Shown: positions 43,455 to 51,988 of the stretch, in pieces | How positions within the stretch are numbered: position 1 is the stretch's first letter | Layout: each line of letters starts with the position of its first letter | Source: Flavobacteriales bacterium | GTDB taxonomy: Bacteria; Bacteroidota; Bacteroidia; Flavobacteriales_F; PHOS-HE28 | Assembly (NCBI GenBank): GCA_016705955.1 | Contig: JADJKO010000003.1 | Coordinates: 1 to 64,000 of the forward strand | DNA: 64,000 nt | Direction of reading: 5' to 3' | Position numbers and translations under genes: made by a program | Notes under the pieces: model-generated | The model's input: only the letters and a program-made list of their open reading frames with translations | Database searches by the model: none | What the model was told of the DNA's origin: nothing

Positions 43455-45098
43455 ATGCCAACACGCGGTCGCATCCAACTGTACATCGCACTAGCAGCCG
43501 CGCTGTTGTTCGTCCCCGGCCTCGGTGCGGTCCACTTGTTCGATTGGGACGAGATCAACTTCGCGGAGATCTCGCGTGAGATGGTGGTGAGCGGCGATTG
43601 GTCGCAACCGCAAATGGGTTTCGAACCCTTCCACGAGAAGCCGCCGCTGTTCATGTGGATGCAAGCCGCGTGCATGACCGTGTTCGGTGTGGGTGAATTC
43701 GCGGCGCGATTCCCCAACGCGATCTGCGGAATACTCACCCTGCTCGTGCTGTTCCGCATCGGCGAACAATTGCGTGGACGGATGTTCGGCATGCTCTGGT
43801 CATTGGCGTACATCGGCTCCATCCTACCCCACCTCTACTTCCGCAGCGGCATCATCGATCCGTGGTTCAACCTCTTCATCTTCCTCGGGCTGCATGCGAT
43901 CATCACCTTGGTGCACCGCGATCCGAAGCGACAAGTAGGAACGATCAACGCGCGACGCGATGTACACGCGTGGCTTGCCGGGATCTTCCTCGGGTTGGCG
44001 GTGCTGACGAAAGGACCGGTCGGCATACTCATTCCGGGGTTGGTAATGGGCGTGTACTGGATAGTGGGGCGATTCAAGCCCTTCATGCGTTGGCAACGGC
44101 TGGGGATCATCGCGTTCGGAACCCTGATCACGGTCGGGTCCTGGGCGCTGGTGGACCTGGCCCGCAACGGCCCGGAGTTCATGTCGGCCTTTTTCCAGCG
44201 ACAGGTTGCCATGCTCACCACCGAGGATGCCGGCCACGGCGGCTTCTTCGGCTACCATTTCGTGGTGCTACTGATCGGGTGCTTCCCCGCTTCGCTCTTC
44301 GCGCTTCGGGAGTTCTTCAAGTCCACACGAACGAACGATGCCACGGAGAACGATCACCGGCGCTGGATGGTGATCCTGTTCTGGGTGGTGCTGATCCTTT
44401 TCAGCATCGTGAAGACCAAGATCGTCCACTACAGCAGCTTGTGCTACTTCCCGCTCACCTACCTCGCCGCGTTGCAATTGGAGCGCATCTGGCGCGAACG
44501 CAACGGCTTCGGCTGGGTGCGTTACACGATCGGTCCCGTGGGCATGGTCTTCGTCATCGCGACGATCGCCTTGCCGATCGCGGGGAACCACATCGAAGCG
44601 ATCAAGCCGCTCTTCGCGCAGGATCCGTTCGCGTTGGCCAACCTGGATGCGAACGTGAATTGGTCAGGGCTGGAGGTGATCCCGGGTATCCTGTTGCTCG
44701 CGGTGTTCGGGATCGGTCACGTCCTCTACGAGCGGAGATCCTTCCGCGCGAGCTTGATCACGGTCTTTGCAGGATCCGCCTTGTTCGTGACGAGCACACT
44801 GTTCTTCTTCATCAACAACATCGAAGCGTATTCGCAACGTGCAGCCGTGGAGTTCTTCGAGAGCAAGGCCGGTGAACGCTGCTGGGTGATGACGAAAGGC
44901 TACAAGAGCTACGTGCCGGAGTTCTATGGGCGCGTGATGGAAGCAACGCCTTCCGAGGATGTCCTCATGAATGGCGCGATCGATCGGCCGGTGTACTTGA
45001 GCTGCAAGATCACGGATGCTGATGAGGTCCGTGCCTTGGGATCCTTCACAGGGATCGGCAACAGGAACGGGTTCGTATTCTTCCAGCGGGAGCCTTAG
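43455..45098 (+). CDS. ArnT-like (GT39/PMT) membrane glycosyltransferase
   Basis: The 547-residue protein has about ten to twelve membrane segments and the GT39-type first loop FDWDEINFAEISREMVVSG with HEKPPLFMW. Such enzymes transfer sugars from polyprenyl-phosphate to lipids or proteins in the periplasm. It follows a GT2 enzyme likely to make the donor, so the two form a small glycosylation unit. Confidence 0.9.
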   Translation: MPTRGRIQLYIALAAALLFVPGLGAVHLFDWDEINFAEISREMVVSGDWSQPQMGFEPFHEKPPLFMWMQAACMTVFGVGEFAARFPNAICGILTLLVLFRIGEQLRGRMFGMLWSLAYIGSILPHLYFRSGIIDPWFNLFIFLGLHAIITLVHRDPKRQVGTINARRDVHAWLAGIFLGLAVLTKGPVGILIPGLVMGVYWIVGRFKPFMRWQRLGIIAFGTLITVGSWALVDLARNGPEFMSAFFQRQVAMLTTEDAGHGGFFGYHFVVLLIGCFPASLFALREFFKSTRTNDATENDHRRWMVILFWVVLILFSIVKTKIVHYSSLCYFPLTYLAALQLERIWRERNGFGWVRYTIGPVGMVFVIATIALPIAGNHIEAIKPLFAQDPFALANLDANVNWSGLEVIPGILLLAVFGIGHVLYERRSFRASLITVFAGSALFVTSTLFFFINNIEAYSQRAAVEFFESKAGERCWVMTKGYKSYVPEFYGRVMEATPSEDVLMNGAIDRPVYLSCKITDADEVRALGSFTGIGNRNGFVFFQREP

Positions 45099-45118
45099 GT
45101 CGTTCGGTACGGGCACCT

Positions 45119-45126
45119 ACCTTTCG
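45119..45126 (+). promoter_or_regulatory. -7 box TACCTTTC
   Basis: TACCTTTCGG resembles TAnnTTTG and lies 20 bp before the ATG at 45146. Confidence 0.35.
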
Positions 45127-45145
45127 GTACTAATCCATTCGACCC

Positions 45146-46957
45146 ATGCGCCAACAGTACGTTCTCCGTTCATTCTTCTCCCTCTTCTTGATCGCCCTTC
45201 TCGCCAGCGCAAGCATGGCCCAGGGCGATACATGCACCACGGCCTTGCAGGTCGTCAGCGGTGTGTACAATGCCGATGGCCCCATGACGGGGTATGCGGG
45301 TCCGAGCTGCGGCGGCGGCACCAACGGAGATTGGTATCGCTACACGGCCACCTTCTCGGGCACGATCAAGATCACCAGCTGTCATCCGCTGAACAATGGT
45401 TTGAGTTTCGATACCTACTTGAAGGTCTTCAGTGGGAACTGTGATGCGCTGGTCTGCATCGGCAACAACGATGACATGGGACAGGCTGGGCAATCCTGCC
45501 CGAACAACGCGTTCGCTTCCTACTTGCAGGTGAATGTCACGGCGGGCCAGGACTACTACATCGTCTGGACCAACACCTTCAGCAGTATTCCCTTCTATTG
45601 GGAATTGAGCGAGTGCGCGGGTACCGCCACCGGTGCCACCTATTTCGACAACAACAACAACGGCGCTCGCGAGCCGGGTGAAGCGCATGTTCCCGTGGTG
45701 ATGTTGGTACAACCCGGCGATCACTACGTGTATTCAGGCAGCGATCCGTATTCGCTCTGCACGGACATGGGCAGTCACACCATCACTGTGCCGACCCCGC
45801 CTCTTTACCACACCACGGTTCCAGCATCGCAGTCCTTCACCATCGCTGCACTCGGTGATCAGATCACCGGTATGGACTTCGGCTTCCAAGGCATACCGGG
45901 TATTTACGATGGTGCCGTGAGCCTCTGGGGATGGAATCCGTGGATCGGGAACAACACCACCTTGCACATCGGTTATTCCAACATCGGCACCGAGGACATC
46001 ACACCCACCATCGCGCTCACGCTCGATCCGGTCCTCTCCTACGTTTCGGCCACCACCACGGCCACCAGCGTGAACGGCCAGACGATCATCTGGGCCTTGC
46101 CGGTGATGACCCCCGGAACCAGTGGTAGTATCACGGTCACAGTGTACACCGATCCAGCGACCACGCCGAACCAATCGGTGCTGGACTACGTCGTGCTCAC
46201 CACCACAGAGAACGACATCAACATGGTGAACAACACGGATGATGTGCATGGACACGCGTCCACTTCATTCGACCCGAACGACAAGGCCGTGAGCGAGGAA
46301 TTCATCACCCCACAGGATGTCGTGGACCAGAAGAAGCTGGAATTCACCGTGCGCTTCCAGAACACGGGCAACGCGCCCGCTGTGAACATCGTGATCAAGG
46401 ACAGCCTCGATGCCGATTGGGACCTGAGCACCTTCGAGATGATCGGTGCGACGCATCCGTACACGTTGACCGTCAGTAACGAAGTGGCGATATGGACCTT
46501 CGCGAACATCATGCTCCCCACCGAGGACAGCGATGCACTGGGTAGCCAAGGCAGCTTCCACTACCGCATGGCACCGAAGACCAGTTTGATGCTCGGCGAA
46601 CAGCTCATCAACCGCGCCGACATCTACTTTGATTACAACGAACCGGTACTCACGAATATCACCGTGTCCACGGTGGCGTTGACAACCGGTCTCGCGGAGA
46701 CCACCCTAGGCAACGGATTGTTCGTGGCGCCCTCACCCGGAAGTGGCTTGATCAACGTGCGCTGGGCCGATGTTCGCTTGAACAATGCACGCTTGAATGT
46801 GATCGATGCGATGGGCCGCGTGGTGTACTCCAGCAGTCTGAACAGCGTGAACAACACAAAGAGCATGGACCTTTCCTTCCTGTCCGAAGGGAGCTACGTG
46901 GCACGGTTGATCGGCGATCGTGCCGAGGGTTGGACGCGGTTCGTGATCGATCGGTGA
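45146..46957 (+). CDS. Secreted T9SS cargo with SD-repeat/DUF11-like domains
   Basis: The 603-residue protein has a signal peptide (LRSFFSLFLIALLASASMAQ), an N-terminal beta domain (TCTTALQVVSG, GDWYRYTATFSG), an SdrD-like B domain (ATYFDNNNNGAREPGE), and a region with FDPNDKAVSEEFITPQD and LEFTVRFQNTGNAPA typical of DUF11-like conserved repeats. The C-terminus (APSPGSGLINVRW, SEGSYVARLIG) is a T9SS type A sorting domain. It is probably a surface adhesin or enzyme-free coat protein. Confidence 0.87.
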   Translation: MRQQYVLRSFFSLFLIALLASASMAQGDTCTTALQVVSGVYNADGPMTGYAGPSCGGGTNGDWYRYTATFSGTIKITSCHPLNNGLSFDTYLKVFSGNCDALVCIGNNDDMGQAGQSCPNNAFASYLQVNVTAGQDYYIVWTNTFSSIPFYWELSECAGTATGATYFDNNNNGAREPGEAHVPVVMLVQPGDHYVYSGSDPYSLCTDMGSHTITVPTPPLYHTTVPASQSFTIAALGDQITGMDFGFQGIPGIYDGAVSLWGWNPWIGNNTTLHIGYSNIGTEDITPTIALTLDPVLSYVSATTTATSVNGQTIIWALPVMTPGTSGSITVTVYTDPATTPNQSVLDYVVLTTTENDINMVNNTDDVHGHASTSFDPNDKAVSEEFITPQDVVDQKKLEFTVRFQNTGNAPAVNIVIKDSLDADWDLSTFEMIGATHPYTLTVSNEVAIWTFANIMLPTEDSDALGSQGSFHYRMAPKTSLMLGEQLINRADIYFDYNEPVLTNITVSTVALTTGLAETTLGNGLFVAPSPGSGLINVRWADVRLNNARLNVIDAMGRVVYSSSLNSVNNTKSMDLSFLSEGSYVARLIGDRAEGWTRFVIDR

Positions 46958-46974
46958 TCGGACTTTCACAAGGA

Positions 46975-47181
46975 ATGGAGGATGAGATCGTGATCCAGAT
47001 CGTTCGACTGCCGGAAGGTGTCTTCTTGGCAACTTCCGACCGGATCCAAGGCTTGGTCGTTCAAGGCCGCACCTTGGCTGAGACCATACGCATCGCGTGT
47101 GATGTGGCGGGCGACTTGCTGAAGGCGCAAGGCATCGATCCCATTCCGGACCTTCGATTCAAGACCATTGCTTCCGTGTAG
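46975..47181 (+). CDS. HicB-like / DUF1902 small protein, no toxin partner seen
   Basis: The 68-residue protein (MEDEIVIQIVRLPEGVFLAT, then SDRIQGLVVQGRTLAETIRI) has the partial RNase-H-like fold of HicB antitoxins and DUF1902 proteins. No HicA-like gene flanks it, so it is an orphan or belongs to a non-toxin family branch. The ATG at 46975 is chosen; a longer in-frame start would overlap the T9SS gene. Confidence 0.6.
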   Translation: MEDEIVIQIVRLPEGVFLATSDRIQGLVVQGRTLAETIRIACDVAGDLLKAQGIDPIPDLRFKTIASV

Positions 47182-47189
47182 TAGCGCGG

Positions 47190-47197
47190 TAAGTTTG
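47190..47197 (+). promoter_or_regulatory. -7 box TAAGTTTG
   Basis: It is an exact TAnnTTTG match, 12 bp before the ATG at 47209, suggesting a short leader. Confidence 0.45.
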
Positions 47198-47208
47198 GCG
47201 CGAACCGA

Positions 47209-48387
47209 ATGTCCGACCTGATGAGCGATCACGACCTCTCCCACATCCTCACCCACCTCGGCGAGGAGCGTGAACGCGGCTACGATGCCGTGGTGCCGCC
47301 CATCGTGCAGAGCGGCAACTTCACATACCCCACGGTCGCGGCCATGCGCGCGGTGGTGGGAAAGGAATTCGACCGGCCGCTGTACACCCGCGGCTTCAAC
47401 CCCACCGTGGCGATCCTGCGGAAGAAGGTCGCGGCGCTGGAACATGCGGAGGACGCGTTGGTCTTCAGCAGCGGCAGTGCGGCCATCGCGGCAGCGGTGA
47501 TCGCGTTCACGAAAGCGGGGGATCACATCGTCTGCGTCCACAAGCCGTATAGTTGGACGAAGAAGTTGCTCATCGAATTGCTGTCTCGCTTCGGCGTGGA
47601 GCACACGTTCGTGGACGGCACCGACGCGGAGAACTACCGCAAGGCGATCCGACCGAACACGACCTTCTTCATCCTCGAAAGCCCGAACTCGCTCACCTTC
47701 GAGTTGCAGGACATCGCTGCGGTGGCGGCGATCGCCAAAGGGCACGGCATCCTCACGCTCTGCGATAACAGCTTCAACAGTCCGCTCTTCCAGAACCCCA
47801 TCGACCTCGGCGTGGACATGGTGGCGCACAGTGCGACGAAGTACCTGAACGGCCACAGCGATGTGGTGGCCGGGGTGCTTGCCGGAACGCACGCGCACAT
47901 GCGACAAGTGATGGCAAAGGAGTTCATGACGCTCGGCGCGTGCCCTTCGCCGCACGATACGTGGTTGCTGATGCGCGGCTTGAGAACACTTCCGCTGCGC
48001 ATGGACCGCAGCGCGGACAATGCGGAGAAGGTGGCGCGTTTCCTCGAAGCGCATCCGAAGGTGAAGCGCGTGCATTGGCCGGGGCTCGATAGTCATCCGC
48101 ACCATGCACTCGCGAAGAAGCAGATGCGGCGTGTTGCCGGATTGATGAGCATCGAGTTGGATGCACCCGATGTAGCAGCGGTGGAACGCTTCTGCGACAA
48201 CCTGAGGACCTTTCTGATCGCGGTGAGCTGGGGCGGCTATGAAAGTTTGCAATGGCCGATCTGCGCGCTGCAAGGACCGAGCGGCTACTATGCGGACCTG
48301 CCCTTCAACATGATCCGGCTGTATGTGGGCTTGGAGGACCCGCAGATGTTGATCACGGATCTGGAACAGGCACTTGCACGGATCTGA
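47209..48387 (+). CDS. Cys/Met metabolism PLP-dependent enzyme
   Basis: The 392-residue protein is in the cystathionine gamma-synthase/beta-lyase fold type I family: SSGSAAIAAAVIAFTKAGDH (PLP-phosphate loop), ILESPNSLTFELQDIAAVAA, TLCDNSFNSPLFQNP, and the PLP-lysine motif HSATKYLNGHSDVVAGV. Specificity among transsulfuration, gamma-lyase or other reactions cannot be told from the sequence alone. A second possible start lies at 47221. Confidence 0.9.
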   Translation: MSDLMSDHDLSHILTHLGEERERGYDAVVPPIVQSGNFTYPTVAAMRAVVGKEFDRPLYTRGFNPTVAILRKKVAALEHAEDALVFSSGSAAIAAAVIAFTKAGDHIVCVHKPYSWTKKLLIELLSRFGVEHTFVDGTDAENYRKAIRPNTTFFILESPNSLTFELQDIAAVAAIAKGHGILTLCDNSFNSPLFQNPIDLGVDMVAHSATKYLNGHSDVVAGVLAGTHAHMRQVMAKEFMTLGACPSPHDTWLLMRGLRTLPLRMDRSADNAEKVARFLEAHPKVKRVHWPGLDSHPHHALAKKQMRRVAGLMSIELDAPDVAAVERFCDNLRTFLIAVSWGGYESLQWPICALQGPSGYYADLPFNMIRLYVGLEDPQMLITDLEQALARI

Positions 48388-48480
48388 ACCTTGCTAGGGC
48401 ACACGCGGAGGCCTCATGAAGTACGCGAACCTTCTACTCGATCCAACACGGATATCGGGACGACCGGCAACGCTTCGGCC

Positions 48481-49005
48481 GACCTACTCAGTCGGAAAGA
48501 TCTCCCCGGGAGCCAGCAAGCAACGCCCCACGATCGCAGAGAGCACTCCAACGGATGCGGAACATGGCGATGCGATAACGGTTAACCTGGAAAACGTCGT
48601 TCGCCGACCCCGAAGGGGTCACAGCTTGTAGCATGCAATGCGCCAATGGATGGAGCGACCCCGGAGGGGTCGCAGCAATTGCACCAAGGATCGGGGATCC
48701 GATCAACCCGCAAATGGATCAGGATCGACCTGAACCCTTTCCTGACCTATTCCGTCGGAAAGATCTCCCCAGGTGGGATCAAGCAAGGCCCGACAACCAC
48801 GGTGAGCGTCGCGCGTGCAGGTCCACATGCCACAGCGTTCACGATATAGGTGAACCCGCAGTTCGCAGACCCCGAAGGGGTCACAGCTTGTAGCATGCAA
48901 TGCGCCAATGGATCGATCGACCCCGGAGGGGTCGCAGCAATTGCACCAACGATCGGGGATCCGATCAACCCGCAAATGGATCAGGATCGACCTGAACCCT
49001 TTCCT
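48481..49005 (-). repeat. Two extra tandem copies of a T9SS-type gene's 3' end with palindromes
   Basis: Units of about 262 bp (48481-48743 and 48744-49005) repeat the end of the gene at 49009: minus-strand reading gives GFTYIVNAVACGPARATLTV and VVGPCLIPPGEIFPTE in the middle copy, and a more decayed version in the outer copy. Each unit carries the paired palindromes GACCCCGAAGGGGTCACAG and GACCCCGGAGGGGTCGCAGC (48606-48685 and 48868-48947). Confidence 0.8.
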
Positions 49006-49008
49006 GAC

Positions 49009-50607
49009 CTATTCCGTCGGAAAGATCTCCCTAGGTGGGATCAAGCAAGGCCCGACGATCACCAAGAGCGTCGCGGTTGCGGGTCCGCATGCCACGGAGT
49101 TCACCATGTACGTGAACCCGTAGGACCCGGGTATGACGCTCGAAGCGTTGAATACCCCGGCGACAAGCTGCCCGGTGGCATTGTCATCAGTCCAAATTCC
49201 ACCAACATCCGGCGTGCCGCCCAACTGCGCGAAGAGATCCAACGCACCGAAACTCTGGCACCAGTTCACGATCCCGCTGCTTCCTGCGTTGGGCGGGTTG
49301 ACCTCGGTGACGGTGACCGTGGAAGTCGCATCAGTGCACGGTCCTGTGCCAACCACGGTGTAGGTGTACACACCGGGGTCCATCGTTGCAGGATCGTAGT
49401 TCCCACCGATCACCGGGCTCGGTCCGGTCCATGCACCGCCTGCATTCGGACTGCCGCCTAGTGCTGCGAACAAGTTGACCGGTGTGCTGTTGGCGCATAC
49501 GTCCAATGTGCTATTCACACCCGCGTTCGGCGGATTGTACGCCGTGATAGTAACCGCGGAAACGGCATTCGCGCACGGAGGAATGCCCGTGACGTTATAG
49601 GTGTATATCCCTGGGGCCATGGTCATCGGGTTGAACATCCCGGCGACGGTTGGACTTGGCCCGAGCCACGCCCCGCCCCCTTGCGGTGAACCACCCAGAA
49701 GGGCGAACATGCTGAAGGGTGGGTCATTTGAACATACGGTCACGCTCGCGCCTGTGCCGGCATTCGGAGGCTGATGGACAACCACACAGACCGTAGCGGT
49801 AGCATTGGCACAAGGGGCTGAACCCAACACCGCATAGGTGTAGCACCCGGGCGACGACACACCCGGCACGAACGCCCCATTGAACGGACCACCACCGAAT
49901 GTCCACGTGCCACCCATGCTTGGGCTGCCTGCTAGTTGGTCGAACAAAAGGAAAGGAGCATCGGTTGAACAAACCGTGATCGATCCGTTCGCACCGGCGT
50001 TCGGCGCTTGGTTCACGGTGATGCACACCACAGCCGACTCGTTCGCACAGGGCGGATCACCGACCACCGTGTAGGTGTAACAACCCGGAGTGTCCGTGGC
50101 GGGGTTGAAGAAGTTCGAGACCGCCGCACCGGTCGGCGATGTCCATGCCCCACCAGCCTGCGGACTCCCCGACAAACCCATGAACAGGTTCACTAACGGA
50201 CCGTTGGAGCAGACGGTCAGCACGGCGTTCAGCCCGGCATTCGGCGGGATCACCGTGGTGATCGGCAACGGATAAGGCGCTCCGATCTCCGGAGGATCGG
50301 AAGCGAGCACGCGGATCGCGATCCCCGAACCACCGACGATCCCTGCTGGGAATGCGCAGGAAATAGTACCCGATCCCGTCCCGCTCAAACTGCCAATGAC
50401 CGTGGGTGAAGCGAAGGAGCCCGCAGCATCGGAGAGTTCAACCGTGAACAAATTGCCTGCGTTGATCGCGCTCGATACGGTGATATCGACCGATAGCGTC
50501 GGGCTTCCGCAGATCGAAACGGGGTTCATCGGATCCACGGTGATCTGGGCGTGGGCAGGGATCGCAAGGGTGATCAAAAATCCGGTGATCGAACGCGCTG
50601 TTTGCAT
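49009..50607 (-). CDS. Large secreted repeat protein, C-terminus truncated or displaced
   Basis: The 532-residue protein starts with signal peptide MQTARSITGFLITLAIPAHA, then a short domain, then about five repeats of roughly 85 residues of the type PPNAGxxxxxxVC, LxGSPxxGGxW, PGxYTYxVxGxPPCA. This is the SprB/adhesin-like repeat seen in gliding bacteria. The frame ends VGPCLIPPREIFPTE without a recognisable T9SS sorting domain, and the same end is repeated twice further on, so the original 3' end was probably lost to repeat activity. Confidence 0.8.
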   Translation of the reverse strand: MQTARSITGFLITLAIPAHAQITVDPMNPVSICGSPTLSVDITVSSAINAGNLFTVELSDAAGSFASPTVIGSLSGTGSGTISCAFPAGIVGGSGIAIRVLASDPPEIGAPYPLPITTVIPPNAGLNAVLTVCSNGPLVNLFMGLSGSPQAGGAWTSPTGAAVSNFFNPATDTPGCYTYTVVGDPPCANESAVVCITVNQAPNAGANGSITVCSTDAPFLLFDQLAGSPSMGGTWTFGGGPFNGAFVPGVSSPGCYTYAVLGSAPCANATATVCVVVHQPPNAGTGASVTVCSNDPPFSMFALLGGSPQGGGAWLGPSPTVAGMFNPMTMAPGIYTYNVTGIPPCANAVSAVTITAYNPPNAGVNSTLDVCANSTPVNLFAALGGSPNAGGAWTGPSPVIGGNYDPATMDPGVYTYTVVGTGPCTDATSTVTVTEVNPPNAGSSGIVNWCQSFGALDLFAQLGGTPDVGGIWTDDNATGQLVAGVFNASSVIPGSYGFTYMVNSVACGPATATLLVIVGPCLIPPREIFPTE

Positions 50608-50787
50608 GGGATGAATAAGCGACGTGAATGTAGTCGACCGTGCTACATGAGGCAGTAGGCTTCGACCTGTTCGGATCAACCATGCGACCAACAGGACGGA
50701 TCGTTCGACCGCGAAACAAAGCTTGCCTACTTTTTCCGGATCGGCACTCTCATGAAACGGCCGTGATCGTGGAGGCGGATGCACGTA

Positions 50788-51176
50788 CTACTCCACCACG
50801 AGCTTACAACCCGTTAACCACTTGCCGCCTTGCGCGATGTGCGCGTAGTACAGGCCGGGGCCCAAGTGAGAGAGAGAGAGAGAGGGGGAAAGAGCCGCTG
50901 CCATTAGGCAAGCGCTCGCGCGCGAACACGCGCCCATCCATTGCAACAAGCGTAAGCTCCAACGCACCGCTCACACTTGGTGGTAGCGACAACTGCACCG
51001 TTGCCGAACCGTGCGCGGGGTTGGGGAAGATGCTGAACGCATCCAACAAGTTGGTGGCCTGCTCTGTGATGCCTACCGTGTTGCAGCCCGGTACGATGCA
51101 ACCATTGCCATCCACAATTACCACCCAACTGTCTTGCGAGTAGCCTGCGGACATCCCGTTCCCTCCGGATCTTCGA
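50788..51176 (-). pseudogene. Remnant 3' end of a T9SS gene (copy of the 51989 gene's end)
   Basis: The minus frame reads SQDSWVVIVDGNGCIVPGCN, AFSIFPNPAHGSATVQLSLP and LVAMDGRVFARERLP, about 110 residues almost identical to the C-terminus of the protein at 51989-53524. It shifts frame in a (GA)n tract at 50868-50885, after which LGPGLYYAHIAQGGKWLTG continues to the stop. No N-terminal part exists. Confidence 0.88.
50868..50885. repeat. (GA)9 microsatellite in the pseudogene
   Basis: A GA dinucleotide run at the point where the remnant sorting domain changes frame. Confidence 0.85.
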
Positions 51177-51196
51177 TGAACCAAGGGTCCCCGGCC

Positions 51197-51805
51197 TCAT
51201 GCCGCCGCCTTCAAAATGAACGCGTACTCCCGCACTGTTCGGAACAGCACATAAATGAGTGCCGCACCGGTGACAGCGATGCCGAGTTGGTTGTGATAAG
51301 CCGGATGCTCTGGTTTGATCTTTGAATCGAACGTCTTCATGATGAAATAACCCACGTTGAAGAGATGGATCACCAAGAGAACGTTCCACCAAGGCTTGGA
51401 ACTGTTGATGAACCATATCACTACCGGAACCGTCAGTAGGCAAGCAAAGGTCAGAGCGCCATGCACATTCTCAGCCACGCTGAAGACCATGTGGTGATGA
51501 TCGAAATTCCAGAGAACGAATGCCAAGTGAACAACATGGTTCACGGTGAACATCGTGATCAGCGCGCGTAAGGCGTGCTTCTTCGCTTCGTCGTCATAGA
51601 TCTTCCCGAAACCGTAGTAGCCGATCAAGAGCAGTGTGCCGAGGTTGATGATCGATGAAACGCGGCCTGAATTCCGCGCACACTTATCGCAAACAAATTC
51701 GGGTTCGGTCGTTCCAAGCGCCCAGAGAAATATCACAAGCTCCAGACACAACAGCAAGAGGATCAATGTGCGAAGCTTACTTCGGTACAGCACATCCATT
51801 GCCAT
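51197..51805 (-). CDS. Six-helix membrane protein, function unknown
   Basis: The 202-residue protein has about six membrane segments (LILLLLCLELVIFLWALGTT, INLGTLLLIGYYGFG, VIWFINS, VLLVIHLFNVGYFIM and others) with histidine-rich loops (FDHHHMVF) and a CDKCAR pair in the first loop. The composition is more AT-rich than its neighbours. No family is recognised. It is inserted between a T9SS gene (51989) and a duplicate of that gene's 3' end. Confidence 0.7.
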   Translation of the reverse strand: MAMDVLYRSKLRTLILLLLCLELVIFLWALGTTEPEFVCDKCARNSGRVSSIINLGTLLLIGYYGFGKIYDDEAKKHALRALITMFTVNHVVHLAFVLWNFDHHHMVFSVAENVHGALTFACLLTVPVVIWFINSSKPWWNVLLVIHLFNVGYFIMKTFDSKIKPEHPAYHNQLGIAVTGAALIYVLFRTVREYAFILKAAA

Positions 51806-51988
51806 TCGTTTTGCTGGAACGAACGCGGCAAGCTTGGTGATATTGCTTGCAGCCGTCAGAGGTTCCTCCGGCCACAGAGCCTCTTCATTCGTACGTGTGG
51901 TGCGAGACTTCTGCTCGTTCTATGCCCGTGCAGGCTTTCTCGTCTTCGTGGATCCTGCCCTCTTGGGCATGAGCTACTCGCTATCCCC

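Noticed and set aside
46966..48273. Antisense open frame of 435 codons opposite the PLP-enzyme gene
   Set aside because: It is a shadow of a well-supported gene in GC-rich DNA; its translation is rich in His and Arg and lacks any family motif.
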